Positions 10,762-18,962 of a stretch of 34,108 bases of DNA are shown piece after piece. Under the pieces are notes generated by a model. It had not been told where the DNA came from. It did no database searches and was given only the letters and a program-made list of their open reading frames with translations. Made by a program: the position numbers and the translations under genes. The number at the start of each line of letters is the position of its first letter. Positions within the stretch are counted from its first letter, which is position 1. This stretch comes from Gemmatimonadaceae bacterium (GTDB lineage: Bacteria; Gemmatimonadota; Gemmatimonadetes; Gemmatimonadales; Gemmatimonadaceae), in assembly GCA_030835125.1 (NCBI GenBank), contig JAUQWM010000007.1:1-34108 (forward strand). The letters are read 5' to 3'.

Positions 10762-11556
10762 ATGATCGTGGCGGCGCTGGTGCGCGACCCGACCTCCCGT
10801 GCCCGACTGTCCGCGGCGCTCAGGAACGAATCGGCGGTGCGGTATTGCGCCCGGATGAGCGAGGTGCTGACCATGGTCGAGACCGGCCTGGCCGCCCTCG
10901 TGGTGACCGAGCATCGCGACTACGACGGCAGCCCGACGCTCCCCGGAATCCGGCACCTCAGGAGTGCGTTCCCCTCCGTACCGGTCGTGGTCTACCTGCC
11001 CGTCTCCGCCGAGGTCGCGGGCGTCGTGATGGAAGTGGCGAAGGCCGGCGCGAGCCAGCTGGTCTTTCAGGGCGTGGATGACCTCAAGCCCGCGCTGAGG
11101 ACCGCGATCGATGCGGCGGTGGACCAGGTCTCCGCCGCCGGGCTCAGCGCCGAACTCGAGCCGCTGGTGCCCGCGACCATCCTGCCGTTCCTGCGGTATT
11201 GCATGGAACACGCGCGGCGCGACATCTCCGTCGAGGAGGTCGCCGGCGCCATGGGGGTCCACCGCAAGACGCTCGTGGACCGGCTTCGCGCTGCGAGACT
11301 GCCGTCACCACGCTCGGTCATCGGCTGGTGCCGCCTGCTGGCCGCCGCGCGCCTCCTCGACGACCCGGGCCGCACGGTCGAGCAGGTGGCCCTCAAGCTC
11401 GACTTTCCATCCGGCACCGCCCTGCGCAACATGTGCAAGCGCTACACCGGGCTCCGGACGACCGAGGTGCGCCAGAATGGTGGCGTACGCTGCCTGATGC
11501 ACGCGTTCAAGGGCGAGCTGGTGGCGCTGGCGGCGAACAGGCCGCCGGCCGCCTGA
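10762..11556 (+). CDS. AraC-type transcriptional regulator with a pseudo-receiver N-terminus
   Basis: This 264-residue protein has a C-terminal AraC double helix-turn-helix at about residues 150-245: ISVEEVAGAMGVHRKTLVDRL is the first HTH, and TVEQVALKLDFPSGTALRNMCKRYTG is the second with its conserved tail. The first 120 residues have the alternating hydrophobic pattern of a response-regulator receiver. The segment that should hold the phospho-acceptor Asp reads ALVVTEHRD, so phosphorylation is unlikely. It is divergent from the DYVNPLG lipoprotein across 111 bp that contains a perfect inverted repeat. Autoregulation and control of the lipoprotein are the natural guesses. It ends four bases from the convergent ATPase gene. 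Confidence 0.88.
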   Translation: MIVAALVRDPTSRARLSAALRNESAVRYCARMSEVLTMVETGLAALVVTEHRDYDGSPTLPGIRHLRSAFPSVPVVVYLPVSAEVAGVVMEVAKAGASQLVFQGVDDLKPALRTAIDAAVDQVSAAGLSAELEPLVPATILPFLRYCMEHARRDISVEEVAGAMGVHRKTLVDRLRAARLPSPRSVIGWCRLLAAARLLDDPGRTVEQVALKLDFPSGTALRNMCKRYTGLRTTEVRQNGGVRCLMHAFKGELVALAANRPPAA

Positions 11557-11560
11557 CGGG

Positions 11561-12358
11561 TCAGAGGCGCCGCAGGAAGCGGTCGGGATCGTCCAGGAAC
11601 TCCCGCGTCAGTCGCACATGCTCGAGTTCCGCATAGGGCGTGAACCTCGGCGGCAGTTCGTCGAAGTCCAGGATCGACGCCTTCGGGTACGCCAGCAACA
11701 TGGGCGAGTGGGTGGCGATGATGAACTGTGCGTCTTCGGCGACCATGTCCCGGAGCATGGCCAGGAAGCCGAGCTGGCTCTGGGGTGAGAGGGGCGTCTC
11801 GGGCTCGTCGAGCAGGTATAGCCCGCCCGGCACGAACCGGCTCCGGAACAGCTGGAAGAACGCCTGCCCGTGGGAATTGGCGTCCAGGTCGACGCCGTAC
11901 CGCCGCTCCATGTCGGAGAGCGACCCCCGGGCCGGTCCCCCCGCGAGCGTCCGGGCGTGCGCGGGGCGGTCCCGGTAGGCCACATCGATCTCCGACAGCT
12001 CGCGACGGAACTCCTCGCGCGTCTTCGACAGCGCCCGCGTGAACCCGAAGAAATCTTCGGCGCGCAGGAAGAATCCACGGTGAGTCCGGTGCGCCCAGGC
12101 CAGGTGCAGCGCGGCCGCGAGCTTGCGCTGGTCCGCCAGGCTCTCGTCGTGACGGGGCGCCGTGGACGCGACCGCGGGAAGCCCGGTCGCGATCGCGAGC
12201 GATTCGAGCAGCGTGGACTTCCCGGATCCGTTCTCGCCCACGAGGAAGGTCACAGGCGACTCGAACGTGACCGTCCCCAGCGCGCGGATGGAAGGCACGC
12301 TGAAGGGAAAGCCCTGGTCCTCCACCTGGGGCACGGTCACCGAGCGGAGGTGAATCAC
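11561..12358 (-). CDS. AAA family ATPase (ABC-type fold, COG3910-like)
   Basis: This 265-residue stand-alone ATPase is related to RecF/OLD/ABC-type ATPases. It has Walker A GENGSGKS at residues 41-48, Walker B LYLLDEPETPL, and the switch histidine in FIIATHSPM. Members of this group are poorly characterised; DNA repair, defence and toxin-antitoxin roles have been suggested for relatives. I chose the GTG at 12358, giving an IHLRSVTVPQ start that resembles family N-termini. A GTG at 12403 would add 15 unconserved residues, and neither start has a good Shine-Dalgarno site. No partner nuclease or toxin is next to it, which argues against a classic two-gene defence system. It converges with the AraC-type regulator. 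Confidence 0.85.
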   Translation of the reverse strand: MIHLRSVTVPQVEDQGFPFSVPSIRALGTVTFESPVTFLVGENGSGKSTLLESLAIATGLPAVASTAPRHDESLADQRKLAAALHLAWAHRTHRGFFLRAEDFFGFTRALSKTREEFRRELSEIDVAYRDRPAHARTLAGGPARGSLSDMERRYGVDLDANSHGQAFFQLFRSRFVPGGLYLLDEPETPLSPQSQLGFLAMLRDMVAEDAQFIIATHSPMLLAYPKASILDFDELPPRFTPYAELEHVRLTREFLDDPDRFLRRL

Positions 12359-12391
12359 GGGGCAGCGGAGGGCGCGTGCCCCGCGTTGACC

Positions 12392-12421
12392 TTGAGGAAC
12401 CACCGCAACGGGAGCCTATTT
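12392..12421 (+). promoter_or_regulatory. Possible sigma70-type promoter of the S9 peptidase
   Basis: TTGAGG at 12392-12397 is followed, after 17-18 bp, by CCTATTT. The predicted transcript would start about 45 bases before the S9 start codon. The match is partial and the region is short, so this is tentative. Confidence 0.25.
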
Positions 12422-12470
12422 CGTGCTGCCGATCGCGGCGGAATCACCGACCCACTGGAGCGAAGGACAT

Positions 12471-14621
12471 ATGCGCAGGATGATCGCACTCATCGCACTG
12501 GCCGCGCCACTGTACGGCCTCACGGCCCAGTCCCAGCGTCCGTTCACGCCGGCCGACTGGTATCGGGTGACGACGCTGAGCGCGCCGGCGGTGTCGCCGG
12601 ACGGGCGGCTGGTCGCCTTCACGGTGACCACGGTGAAGGAGACCGACAACCGCCGCCACCAGGAAGTCTGGGTTGTCCCCAGCGCCGGCGGCACGTCGTT
12701 GCGGTACACCGCGCCTGGATATGAGAGCTCCAATCCGCGCTGGTCTCCAGATGGACGCTGGTTGCTTTTCAACTCCACGCGCCCCGGTTCGCGCGGTCGC
12801 ACCTGGGGCCTCCGCATGGACCAGCCCGGCGGTGAGGCGGTGGAGATCGACAGCTTCCCCGCCGGCTCCATGCCTGGCGACCACCGGTTCGTGGTGACGT
12901 CAGAGCCCCTGCCCGTGGACAGCACCGGCCGCGGCCGGGACTCGCTCGTGAGCATGCCCCCGATGGCGCGGCCACCCTACGGTTCGATCACCCAGCCGCT
13001 GGATCCCAGGCGATTCGACGGGCGCCACATCACCGACCTGCGGTACAAGGCGAACGGCCAGGGATTCCTTCCGGGCCCGCGCGAGGCGCGCGTCATTCGC
13101 GCGTCGCAGCTCTGGATGCAGCCGGTCGGCGGAGGGGCGAAGAAGGTGATCGACACGACGAGATACTCGCGCCGCAGCCCGGCCGTATCGCCCGACGGGC
13201 AGTGGATCGCCTACGTCGCCGATCCCGAGATGCGGCCCGACTCCGTCGTCGAGGCCATCGCGGACTCGATGGCGCTGCTGCCCTATGACGCCAGGCGCGA
13301 CGAGGCGCCACGCAACGACGCCGACATCTTCATCGTCAGCGTGAACGGCGGGGCGCCGCGCCGCCTGACGAGTGCGATGGGGTCGGAAGGCGACGTCACC
13401 TGGTCGCCCGACGGCAAGTCGATCTCGTTCACGTCAGCCGCCACCCGGACCGGGTCGGCCCGTCTGCACGTCGTCCCGGCGGCCGGCGGCACGCCCGGCA
13501 ACCTGCTGGGCAACTGGCAATACGAGCCGCAGGATCACTGGTGGACGCCGGCCGGCCAGATCATGGTGGCTGCCGCGGTGGGCGGGCGCACCGCGCTCTT
13601 CCGGCTCGATCCCGGCACGAAGCTGATGACGGAAGTCATCGGCGGTCGGCGCCGCCTGGCGGGGTTCTCGACGGATGCAAAGCAGGCGAAGGTCGCTTAC
13701 GTATCGACGAGCATCACCAAACCCACGGAGTTGTACATCGCCAACAGCGACGGCACCGGCGAGGTCAAGCTGACGACCTTCAACGACAAGCTGAACGCCG
13801 AGGTGGAGTGGGCGGACGCGGAGCGGTTCACCTACAAGTCGGTCGGCGGGCTGGAGATCGAGGCGTGGCTGCAGAAGCCTGCCGGCTACACGCCAGGCCG
13901 GAAATACCCGTTGGTCCTGTACATCCACGGCGGACCGCACAGCGCGTACGGGGAGAACTGGTTCGACGAGTTTCACAACCTGTCCGGCGCGGGGATGTGG
14001 GTCCTCTTCACCAACCCGCGCGGGTCGAGCGGATATGGCGGCGACTTCACGTACTCGACGCGCGGCCGCTGGGGACTCGAGGATTTCCAGGACCTGATGA
14101 AGGCGGTGGACATCGTCTCCACGCGTGCCGACGTGGACTCGACGCGCATGGGCGTCACCGGAGGGTCGTACGGCGGCTTCATGACGGCGTGGATCACGAC
14201 GAAGACCAACCGGTTCAAGGCGGCGCAGACGGACCGCATGATCTCGAACTGGTGGTCGTGGTACGGGACGACCGACGTGCCGGGCCTGACGGAGTTCGAG
14301 TTCTTCGGGAAGCCGTGGGAGAACGAGAAGGTCTACGACGAACTCTCACCCATTCGCTTCGTCGACAAGGTGCGCACCCCGACCCTGATCGTGCAGTCGG
14401 AGGAAGACCACCGCACCCCGATGGCGGACGCGGAGCAGTGGTTCATGGCGCTGAAGAAGCAGGGCGTCCCGGTGGAGCTGGTGCGGTATCCGCGCTCGAC
14501 GCACGACCTTTCCCGCACGGGTGAGCCATGGCTCCTCGTGGATCGACTGGGCCGGCTTCGGCAGTGGTTCGGCCACTGGCTCAAGCCGACGGGAGCGGCG
14601 ACCACGTCGTTCGATCGGTGA
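12471..14621 (+). CDS. S9 family prolyl oligopeptidase-like serine peptidase, exported
   Basis: This 716-residue protein has a signal peptide (MRRMIALIALAAPLYGLTAQ), then a beta-propeller of WD/TolB-like blades with repeated SPDG motifs (about residues 40-420), then an alpha/beta-hydrolase domain. Catalytic residues are S566 in GGSYGGF, D646 in SEEDHRTP and H678 in RSTHDLS. It is the S9C type (acylaminoacyl-peptidase / dipeptidyl aminopeptidase) and should cleave short peptides in the periplasm, the propeller limiting substrate size. The ATG at 12471 is preceded by GGAGCGAAGG. A GTG at 12423 would place 16 polar residues before the signal peptide and is less likely. A heptad repeat starts five bases after the stop codon. 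Confidence 0.94.
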   Translation: MRRMIALIALAAPLYGLTAQSQRPFTPADWYRVTTLSAPAVSPDGRLVAFTVTTVKETDNRRHQEVWVVPSAGGTSLRYTAPGYESSNPRWSPDGRWLLFNSTRPGSRGRTWGLRMDQPGGEAVEIDSFPAGSMPGDHRFVVTSEPLPVDSTGRGRDSLVSMPPMARPPYGSITQPLDPRRFDGRHITDLRYKANGQGFLPGPREARVIRASQLWMQPVGGGAKKVIDTTRYSRRSPAVSPDGQWIAYVADPEMRPDSVVEAIADSMALLPYDARRDEAPRNDADIFIVSVNGGAPRRLTSAMGSEGDVTWSPDGKSISFTSAATRTGSARLHVVPAAGGTPGNLLGNWQYEPQDHWWTPAGQIMVAAAVGGRTALFRLDPGTKLMTEVIGGRRRLAGFSTDAKQAKVAYVSTSITKPTELYIANSDGTGEVKLTTFNDKLNAEVEWADAERFTYKSVGGLEIEAWLQKPAGYTPGRKYPLVLYIHGGPHSAYGENWFDEFHNLSGAGMWVLFTNPRGSSGYGGDFTYSTRGRWGLEDFQDLMKAVDIVSTRADVDSTRMGVTGGSYGGFMTAWITTKTNRFKAAQTDRMISNWWSWYGTTDVPGLTEFEFFGKPWENEKVYDELSPIRFVDKVRTPTLIVQSEEDHRTPMADAEQWFMALKKQGVPVELVRYPRSTHDLSRTGEPWLLVDRLGRLRQWFGHWLKPTGAATTSFDR

Positions 14622-14625
14622 AGTC

Positions 14626-14653
14626 GGGAATCGGGAATCGGGAGTCGGGAATC
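14626..14653. repeat. Heptanucleotide tandem repeat GGGAATC, four units
   Basis: GGGAATC, GGGAATC, GGGAGTC, GGGAATC, beginning five bases after the S9 peptidase stop. Relative to the flanking plus-strand genes it reads GGGAATC. The icd, pntAB, lemA and peptidase-MA tracts read GATTCCC in the mRNA sense, so this is the exception. Confidence 0.9.
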
Positions 14654-14705
14654 GGTGGTGCCCTCGACGAAGGCTCGCGGCCTGTGGTTGAAGGCTCGGG
14701 TTCCT

Positions 14706-14726
14706 GACTTCTGACCTCGGACCTCG
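14706..14726. repeat. Heptad repeat GACTTCT/GACCTCG at the 5' end of the glycosyltransferase
   Basis: GACTTCT, GACCTCG, GACCTCG, followed by GAACGTT, where the hydrophobic N-terminal region of the glycosyltransferase begins. It is the same GAxxTC heptad style as the tract at 19390-19430 and sits where a start codon would be expected. Confidence 0.7.
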
Positions 14727-14791
14727 GAACGTTCCTTCTCGTCGCCCAGGGCGTCGCGGCGATCGTCCTGCTGTGGCGCCTGCTTCCCGGG

Positions 14792-15919
14792 ATGCGCCGG
14801 CTGCCGCCCGTCGCGCCGCGCCCTCCGCTGGCCGATACGACCGTGTCGGTGATCGTGCCGACGCTCAACGAGGCGGGGCGCCTCGCGCCATGCCTCGCCG
14901 GATTGCGCCGGCAGGACGCGCCACTGCTGGAAGTCATCATCGTCGACAGCGGATCGACCGACGGCACGCTGGGGCTCGCGCGGGAGGCGGCAACGCTGGA
15001 CGCGCGGATCCGCGTCACGAGCGATCCACCGTTGCCGGCAGGGTGGATCGGGAAGGTCTGGGCGCTGCAGCACGGCCTGGGGCTGGCGCGCGGTGACTGG
15101 GTGCTGGGCGTGGACGCCGACACCGAGCCCAATCCCGGCATGGTCGCCGGTGCGGTGGCAGCGGCGCGGATGTACGGACTCGACCTCGTGTCATTCGCCC
15201 CGATGTTCGCCGACCAGTCGGCCGCCGAGCGCTGGTTGCAGCCGTCGTTGCTGGCGTCCCTCGTGTACCGGACCGGTGCGCCCTCGGCACGCCCGTCGCC
15301 GGATCGCCTCCTCGCGAACGGGCAGTGCTTTCTCGTCAGGCGGGACGTGCTCCTGGCGCACGGCGGCTACGCCCCCGCGCGGGCGTCGTTCGCTGATGAC
15401 GTCTTTCTCGCCCGCCACTACGCGCGCGCGGGCGTGCCGTGCGGGTTCCTCGACGGACGGCTCCTCTATCGGGTGCGGGCGTACCGGTCCGCGGCCGAGA
15501 TGTGGCGCGAGTGGGGACGGTCGGTCGACCTCGCGGACCTGGGGACGCGGGGTCGCCAGGCGATCGAGGTGCTCTTCCTGGCACTGGTGCAGGGACTGCC
15601 GGTGCCGCTGCTCGCGGCGGTGGTCGCGGGACTGGTGGCGGCGCCACTCCCGCTGATCCAGCTCAACGCCGGGTTGCTCGCGGTGCGCATGGGACTCCTG
15701 GTGGCTCTGGCGCCTTCGTACGAGCGGCGCGGCCTGCCGTTCGCGCTGAGCTGGCTCACGGATCCCGCGGCGGTCCTGCGCGTGGCGCTTTCCTCGGTGC
15801 GGCGTCCCGTGTCCTGGCGCGGACGCTCGTACCGTGGCATCGACTCGCGGCAGGGGAGTTCGCCCGGTCCCACCCGCCTTGCGGGTGAGGATTCCGGCCA
15901 TGAGTCTTCAGGACCCTGA
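14792..15919 (+). CDS. Membrane glycosyltransferase, family 2 (CruC/HpnB-like)
   Basis: This 375-residue GT2 enzyme has an inverting GT-A fold: SVIVPTLNEAGRL at the nucleotide-binding edge, the metal-binding VDADTEP, the acceptor-side FADDVFLARHY and a WREWGRSV motif. Two or three hydrophobic segments follow at the C-terminus (about residues 255-305), anchoring it to the inner membrane. The layout resembles carotenoid or hopanoid glycosyltransferases, but the acceptor is unknown. The frame stays open upstream to 14708 and encodes a plausible N-terminal membrane helix (FLLVAQGVAAIVLLWRLLPG) that relatives possess. No ATG, GTG or TTG precedes it, only a CTG at 14711, and this point falls in heptad repeat DNA. 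The protein may therefore start at a non-standard codon or be N-terminally truncated. Confidence 0.88.
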   Translation: MRRLPPVAPRPPLADTTVSVIVPTLNEAGRLAPCLAGLRRQDAPLLEVIIVDSGSTDGTLGLAREAATLDARIRVTSDPPLPAGWIGKVWALQHGLGLARGDWVLGVDADTEPNPGMVAGAVAAARMYGLDLVSFAPMFADQSAAERWLQPSLLASLVYRTGAPSARPSPDRLLANGQCFLVRRDVLLAHGGYAPARASFADDVFLARHYARAGVPCGFLDGRLLYRVRAYRSAAEMWREWGRSVDLADLGTRGRQAIEVLFLALVQGLPVPLLAAVVAGLVAAPLPLIQLNAGLLAVRMGLLVALAPSYERRGLPFALSWLTDPAAVLRVALSSVRRPVSWRGRSYRGIDSRQGSSPGPTRLAGEDSGHESSGP

Positions 15920-15974
15920 GGGCGGATCAACGGGTACCCACGGTCCCGCCTTCTTCACCGACCGACCAATCTCA

Positions 15975-17696
15975 ATGCAGACTGCATTCCGCCTTGCCGC
16001 GGCGCCGCTGGTTGTGGCCGCGCTGACTGCTTCGATCGCCCAGGCGCAGGTCGCCACTCCCTTGCCCCGCAAGTACATCGGTCCACCCACGGTCACCGAG
16101 ATCACCGCGGGCGACCTGATGACGCGCGTCTACAAGTTCGCCGACGACTCGATGATGGGTCGCCAGGTCGGCACGCCCTGGAACGATGTGGGCACCGCGT
16201 ACATCGAGAGCGAGGTCCGCCGCCTCGGGCTGCAGCCGGCCGGCGACAACGGCACCTACTTCCAGAAGGTCCCGCTCTTCAACCGCCTCCTCGACTCGGC
16301 GTCCACCGTCACGGTGGACGGCGCCACGTTCCGCGCCGGCGCCGACTTCACCGCGAGTGCCCAGGGATTCGTCCGGTCCGTGGGCAGCGCCCAGGTGGTC
16401 TTCGTGGGTCCGTGGGTGGACACGCTCGCCAACATCCCGGCCGATTCGGCGCGGGGCAAGGTGCTGGTGTTCGTGCCGGGGGGCCTGGCACCGGGATCCG
16501 ACATCCAGAAGTTCGTCACCTCGAACGGCTACGCGAAGTGGCTGGAGATGCAGGGAGCCGCCGCGGCGAACGTCGTGGTGGTCGGCGAGGCGCTGCCGCC
16601 TAACGCATTGCGGCAGGCGTTCGCGAACACGGGAACCGTCTTCCTCCAGGACTCCGTGCCGCTGTCGATCAACGTGACCCGCGCGATGGCCGAGGCCATG
16701 CTGGGCGGTCCGGCGTCGACCTGGAGGAACCGGGTGCCGGGGAAGGTGATCGAGGCCGCGGTGCGCTTTGTCGACACGCCGAAGGCGGGTCGCAACGTCG
16801 TGGCGATCCTGCCGGGTTCCGACCCGCGGCTCAAGGGGCAGTACGTGGCCATCGGTGCGCACAACGACCACATCGGCGTGCGCGCGCAGGGGCCGGTCGA
16901 CCACGATTCGGTGAAGGCCTACATGCAGGTCGTGCGGCCGCAGGGCGCCGATTCGCCGAATCGCCCGCCGACCGCCGAGGAGTCCGCGCGGGTGAAGGCG
17001 CTCCTCGACAGCCTGCGCGCGATGAACGCGCCCCGCCTCGACTCGATCTTCAACGGCGCCGACGATGACGGCTCCGGCTCCATGACCGTGCTGGAGATCG
17101 CCGAGCTGTTCGCGAAGGGGCGCGACAAGCCCAAGCGCTCGATCCTGTTCGTCTGGCACACCGGCGAGGAGATGGGCCTGTGGGGCGCGAGCTATTTCAC
17201 CGCCAATCCCACCGTCCCGCGTGATTCCATCGTCGGCCAGCTGAACATGGACATGGTCGGCCGCGGCGCGGCGGAGGACGTCACCGGCGAGGACCTGGAG
17301 GGCAAGCTCCTCAAGGGGGGCGACGGCTACGTGCAGCTGATCGGCTCGCGGCGCCTGTCCACCGAGATGGGCGACCTCATCGAGAAGGTGAACACGGAGA
17401 AGAAGCTCGGGCTCCGCTTCGACTACGCGATGGACGCGAACGGGCACCAGCAGAACATCTACTGCCGCAGCGACCACTACGAGTACGCGAAGTTCGGTAT
17501 CCCGATCACGTTCCTCTCGACCGGCGGGCACTCGGATTACCACCAGGTGACCGACGAGCCGCAGTACATCGAGTACCCGCACATGGCGCAGGTGGCCCAG
17601 CTCGTCTATCACGCGGCGATGCAGATCGGCAACCTGGACCATCGGCTGGTGGTCGACAAGCCGAAGCCGGACCCGAAGGGGACCTGCGTGCAGTAG
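15975..17696 (+). CDS. M28 family zinc peptidase with signal peptide
   Basis: This 573-residue exported aminopeptidase has a signal peptide MQTAFRLAAAPLVVAALTAS...AQA, then a PA-like insert (about residues 120-240), then the M28 catalytic core. Co-catalytic zinc ligands are H296 (in AHNDH), D364 (in GADDDGSG), E399 of the EE pair in HTGEEMGL, D426 (in NMDMVG) and H519 (in GGHSDYH). It should release N-terminal residues from peptides in the periplasm or medium and complements the S9 and M1 enzymes nearby. I chose the ATG at 15975 because it begins the signal peptide; earlier in-frame starts add unrelated residues. A gap of 55 bp follows the glycosyltransferase. Confidence 0.93.
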   Translation: MQTAFRLAAAPLVVAALTASIAQAQVATPLPRKYIGPPTVTEITAGDLMTRVYKFADDSMMGRQVGTPWNDVGTAYIESEVRRLGLQPAGDNGTYFQKVPLFNRLLDSASTVTVDGATFRAGADFTASAQGFVRSVGSAQVVFVGPWVDTLANIPADSARGKVLVFVPGGLAPGSDIQKFVTSNGYAKWLEMQGAAAANVVVVGEALPPNALRQAFANTGTVFLQDSVPLSINVTRAMAEAMLGGPASTWRNRVPGKVIEAAVRFVDTPKAGRNVVAILPGSDPRLKGQYVAIGAHNDHIGVRAQGPVDHDSVKAYMQVVRPQGADSPNRPPTAEESARVKALLDSLRAMNAPRLDSIFNGADDDGSGSMTVLEIAELFAKGRDKPKRSILFVWHTGEEMGLWGASYFTANPTVPRDSIVGQLNMDMVGRGAAEDVTGEDLEGKLLKGGDGYVQLIGSRRLSTEMGDLIEKVNTEKKLGLRFDYAMDANGHQQNIYCRSDHYEYAKFGIPITFLSTGGHSDYHQVTDEPQYIEYPHMAQVAQLVYHAAMQIGNLDHRLVVDKPKPDPKGTCVQ

Positions 17697-17776
17697 GACG
17701 GGCGATGCGGGAAGGGAAGTGATATGTTGTCGGCGATTGGCAGGCTCATTTTCCCGTTCCCTCATCCCTTCGTCCG

Positions 17777-18682
17777 ATGCGTATCCTGACCCTTGTTGCA
17801 GTGGCAGTTGCCGGCGCCGGTGGGTACCTGGTGGCACAGGCGCGTACGCCTGCGGCCGTGCCTGACGAGGACGCCGGTCACGGCGACCATGCCGCCGGGG
17901 GCACCGTGGTGCTGGACGCCCAGCAGGCGGCGTCGCTCCCGGCCGCCGGCAGCACCGCCGCCCAGCGCCTCGCCGCGTCGCCGCGGCATGGCGAGTGGGT
18001 CGCCATCAAGGTCGGCGCCTCGGACAGCGTGATGACGTGGGTCGTCTACCCGGAGATTTCCGGCAAGGCGCCGGTGGTGATCGCCATCCACGAGAACACG
18101 GGGATCAACGCGTGGACCCGCAGCGTGGCGGACCAGCTGGCCGCGGAGGGCTTCATCGGGATCGCGCCCGACATGACGACGATGGGCAAGACCTCGGGGC
18201 TCATGGAGGACACGCCGACCGACATCGGCCGGCAGCTCATCGCCAGGGCGACCCCGGAGTTCGTCAACGCGGCGCTGGATGCGGTGGCGAAGTACGGGAT
18301 GGCGCTGCCGGCGGCGCAGCCGAAGTACGGCGTCATCGGGTTCTGCTGGGGCGGCGCGCGCTCGTTCCTGCACGCGACGCATGCACCTGGCCTCGCGGCG
18401 TCGGTCGTCTACTACGGCTCGCCGCCTGACGCCGGCCAGATCGCGGCCATCCGCGCGCCGGTGCTCGGCCTGTACGGCGGGGCCGATGCCCGCATCAACG
18501 CCACCATTCCCGCCACCGACTCCACGATGAAGGCACTCGGCAAGTCGTACGAGTACCACATTTTCGAGGGGGCGGGGCACGGGTTCCTGCGCGCGCAGGA
18601 CGGCAGCGAGGCCAACGCGAAGGCCGCACAACAGGCCTGGCCGAAGACGGTCTCGTTCCTGAAGGCGAAGCTGGGAGCCTGA
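17777..18682 (+). CDS. Dienelactone hydrolase family protein, exported
   Basis: This 301-residue alpha/beta-hydrolase has a short signal peptide (MRILTLVAVAVAGAGGYLVAQA). All DLH active-site residues are visible: E106 in IHENTG, nucleophile C190 in GFCWGG, D237 in GGADAR and H268 in GAGHGFL. Family members hydrolyse lactones or small esters, and many exported homologues have no known substrate. An extra His-rich stretch (AGHGDHAAGG, about residues 33-42) lies between signal peptide and domain and might bind metal. The 80 bp before it is relatively AT-rich and may hold its own promoter. A 6-bp hairpin follows the stop. Confidence 0.92.
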   Translation: MRILTLVAVAVAGAGGYLVAQARTPAAVPDEDAGHGDHAAGGTVVLDAQQAASLPAAGSTAAQRLAASPRHGEWVAIKVGASDSVMTWVVYPEISGKAPVVIAIHENTGINAWTRSVADQLAAEGFIGIAPDMTTMGKTSGLMEDTPTDIGRQLIARATPEFVNAALDAVAKYGMALPAAQPKYGVIGFCWGGARSFLHATHAPGLAASVVYYGSPPDAGQIAAIRAPVLGLYGGADARINATIPATDSTMKALGKSYEYHIFEGAGHGFLRAQDGSEANAKAAQQAWPKTVSFLKAKLGA

Positions 18683-18684
18683 GC

Positions 18685-18701
18685 GCGGGAACCTGTCCCG
18701 C
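18685..18701 (+). terminator. Possible terminator hairpin after the dienelactone hydrolase gene
   Basis: GCGGGA at 18685-18690 and TCCCGC at 18696-18701 form a perfect 6-bp stem with a 5-base loop, two bases after the stop codon. No T-run follows, so intrinsic termination is doubtful. Confidence 0.35.
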
Positions 18702-18722
18702 TCGCCTCGGGTAGGCGGCGCC

Positions 18723-18863
18723 ATGGAGTTGGACAGGACGACCCTGCATGACCTGGCAATCCTGGACGAGGGCGAGGACGGCATCAGCCTCTTTGCCCTC
18801 GTCGATCGTACGCGCACCCGGTTGGGCAGGGAGCGCTTGCGGGCGCGAAGGGTCGCGTCCTGA
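18723..18863 (+). pseudogene. Truncated MutS-related gene (N-terminal remnant, 46 codons)
   Basis: An ATG at 18723 opens a 46-codon frame beginning MELDRTTLHDLAILDE and continuing SLFALVDRTRTRLGRERLRAR before TGA. This matches the N-terminus (MutS domain III) of the short MutS-related proteins, which start M-x-[IL]-D-[KR]-T-T-x-x-D-L-x-I and continue S-[VL]-F-x-x-L-x-x-T-x-T-x-x-G. No downstream frame continues the domain and there is no Walker ATPase region before OsmC, so this is a decayed or deleted copy rather than a gene. The family match comes from memory of sequence patterns, not a search. Confidence 0.6.
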
Positions 18864-18962
18864 CATCGCCCGGCCCGCGGATGCCAAGGGAATAGCCGGG
18901 TGCTACTTTGGGTGAGGCATCCGCGAGATGCGAGCGATCACGCGATAACGGAGGAATATCCG

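Noticed and set aside
11561-12358. Stand-alone ATPase as part of an anti-phage defence island
   Set aside because: No nuclease, toxin or other defence gene is adjacent. Its neighbours are a convergent regulator and a divergent housekeeping-type peptidase.
17709-17761. Terminator formed by GGGAAGGGAA and TTCCCGTTCCC after the M28 gene
   Set aside because: The arms are 32 bases apart and match only with a bulge. The region is more likely the promoter area of the next gene.
15972-17837. Minus-strand open frame of about 620 codons across the M28 peptidase
   Set aside because: Same antisense artefact; the plus strand carries a complete peptidase with all five zinc ligands.
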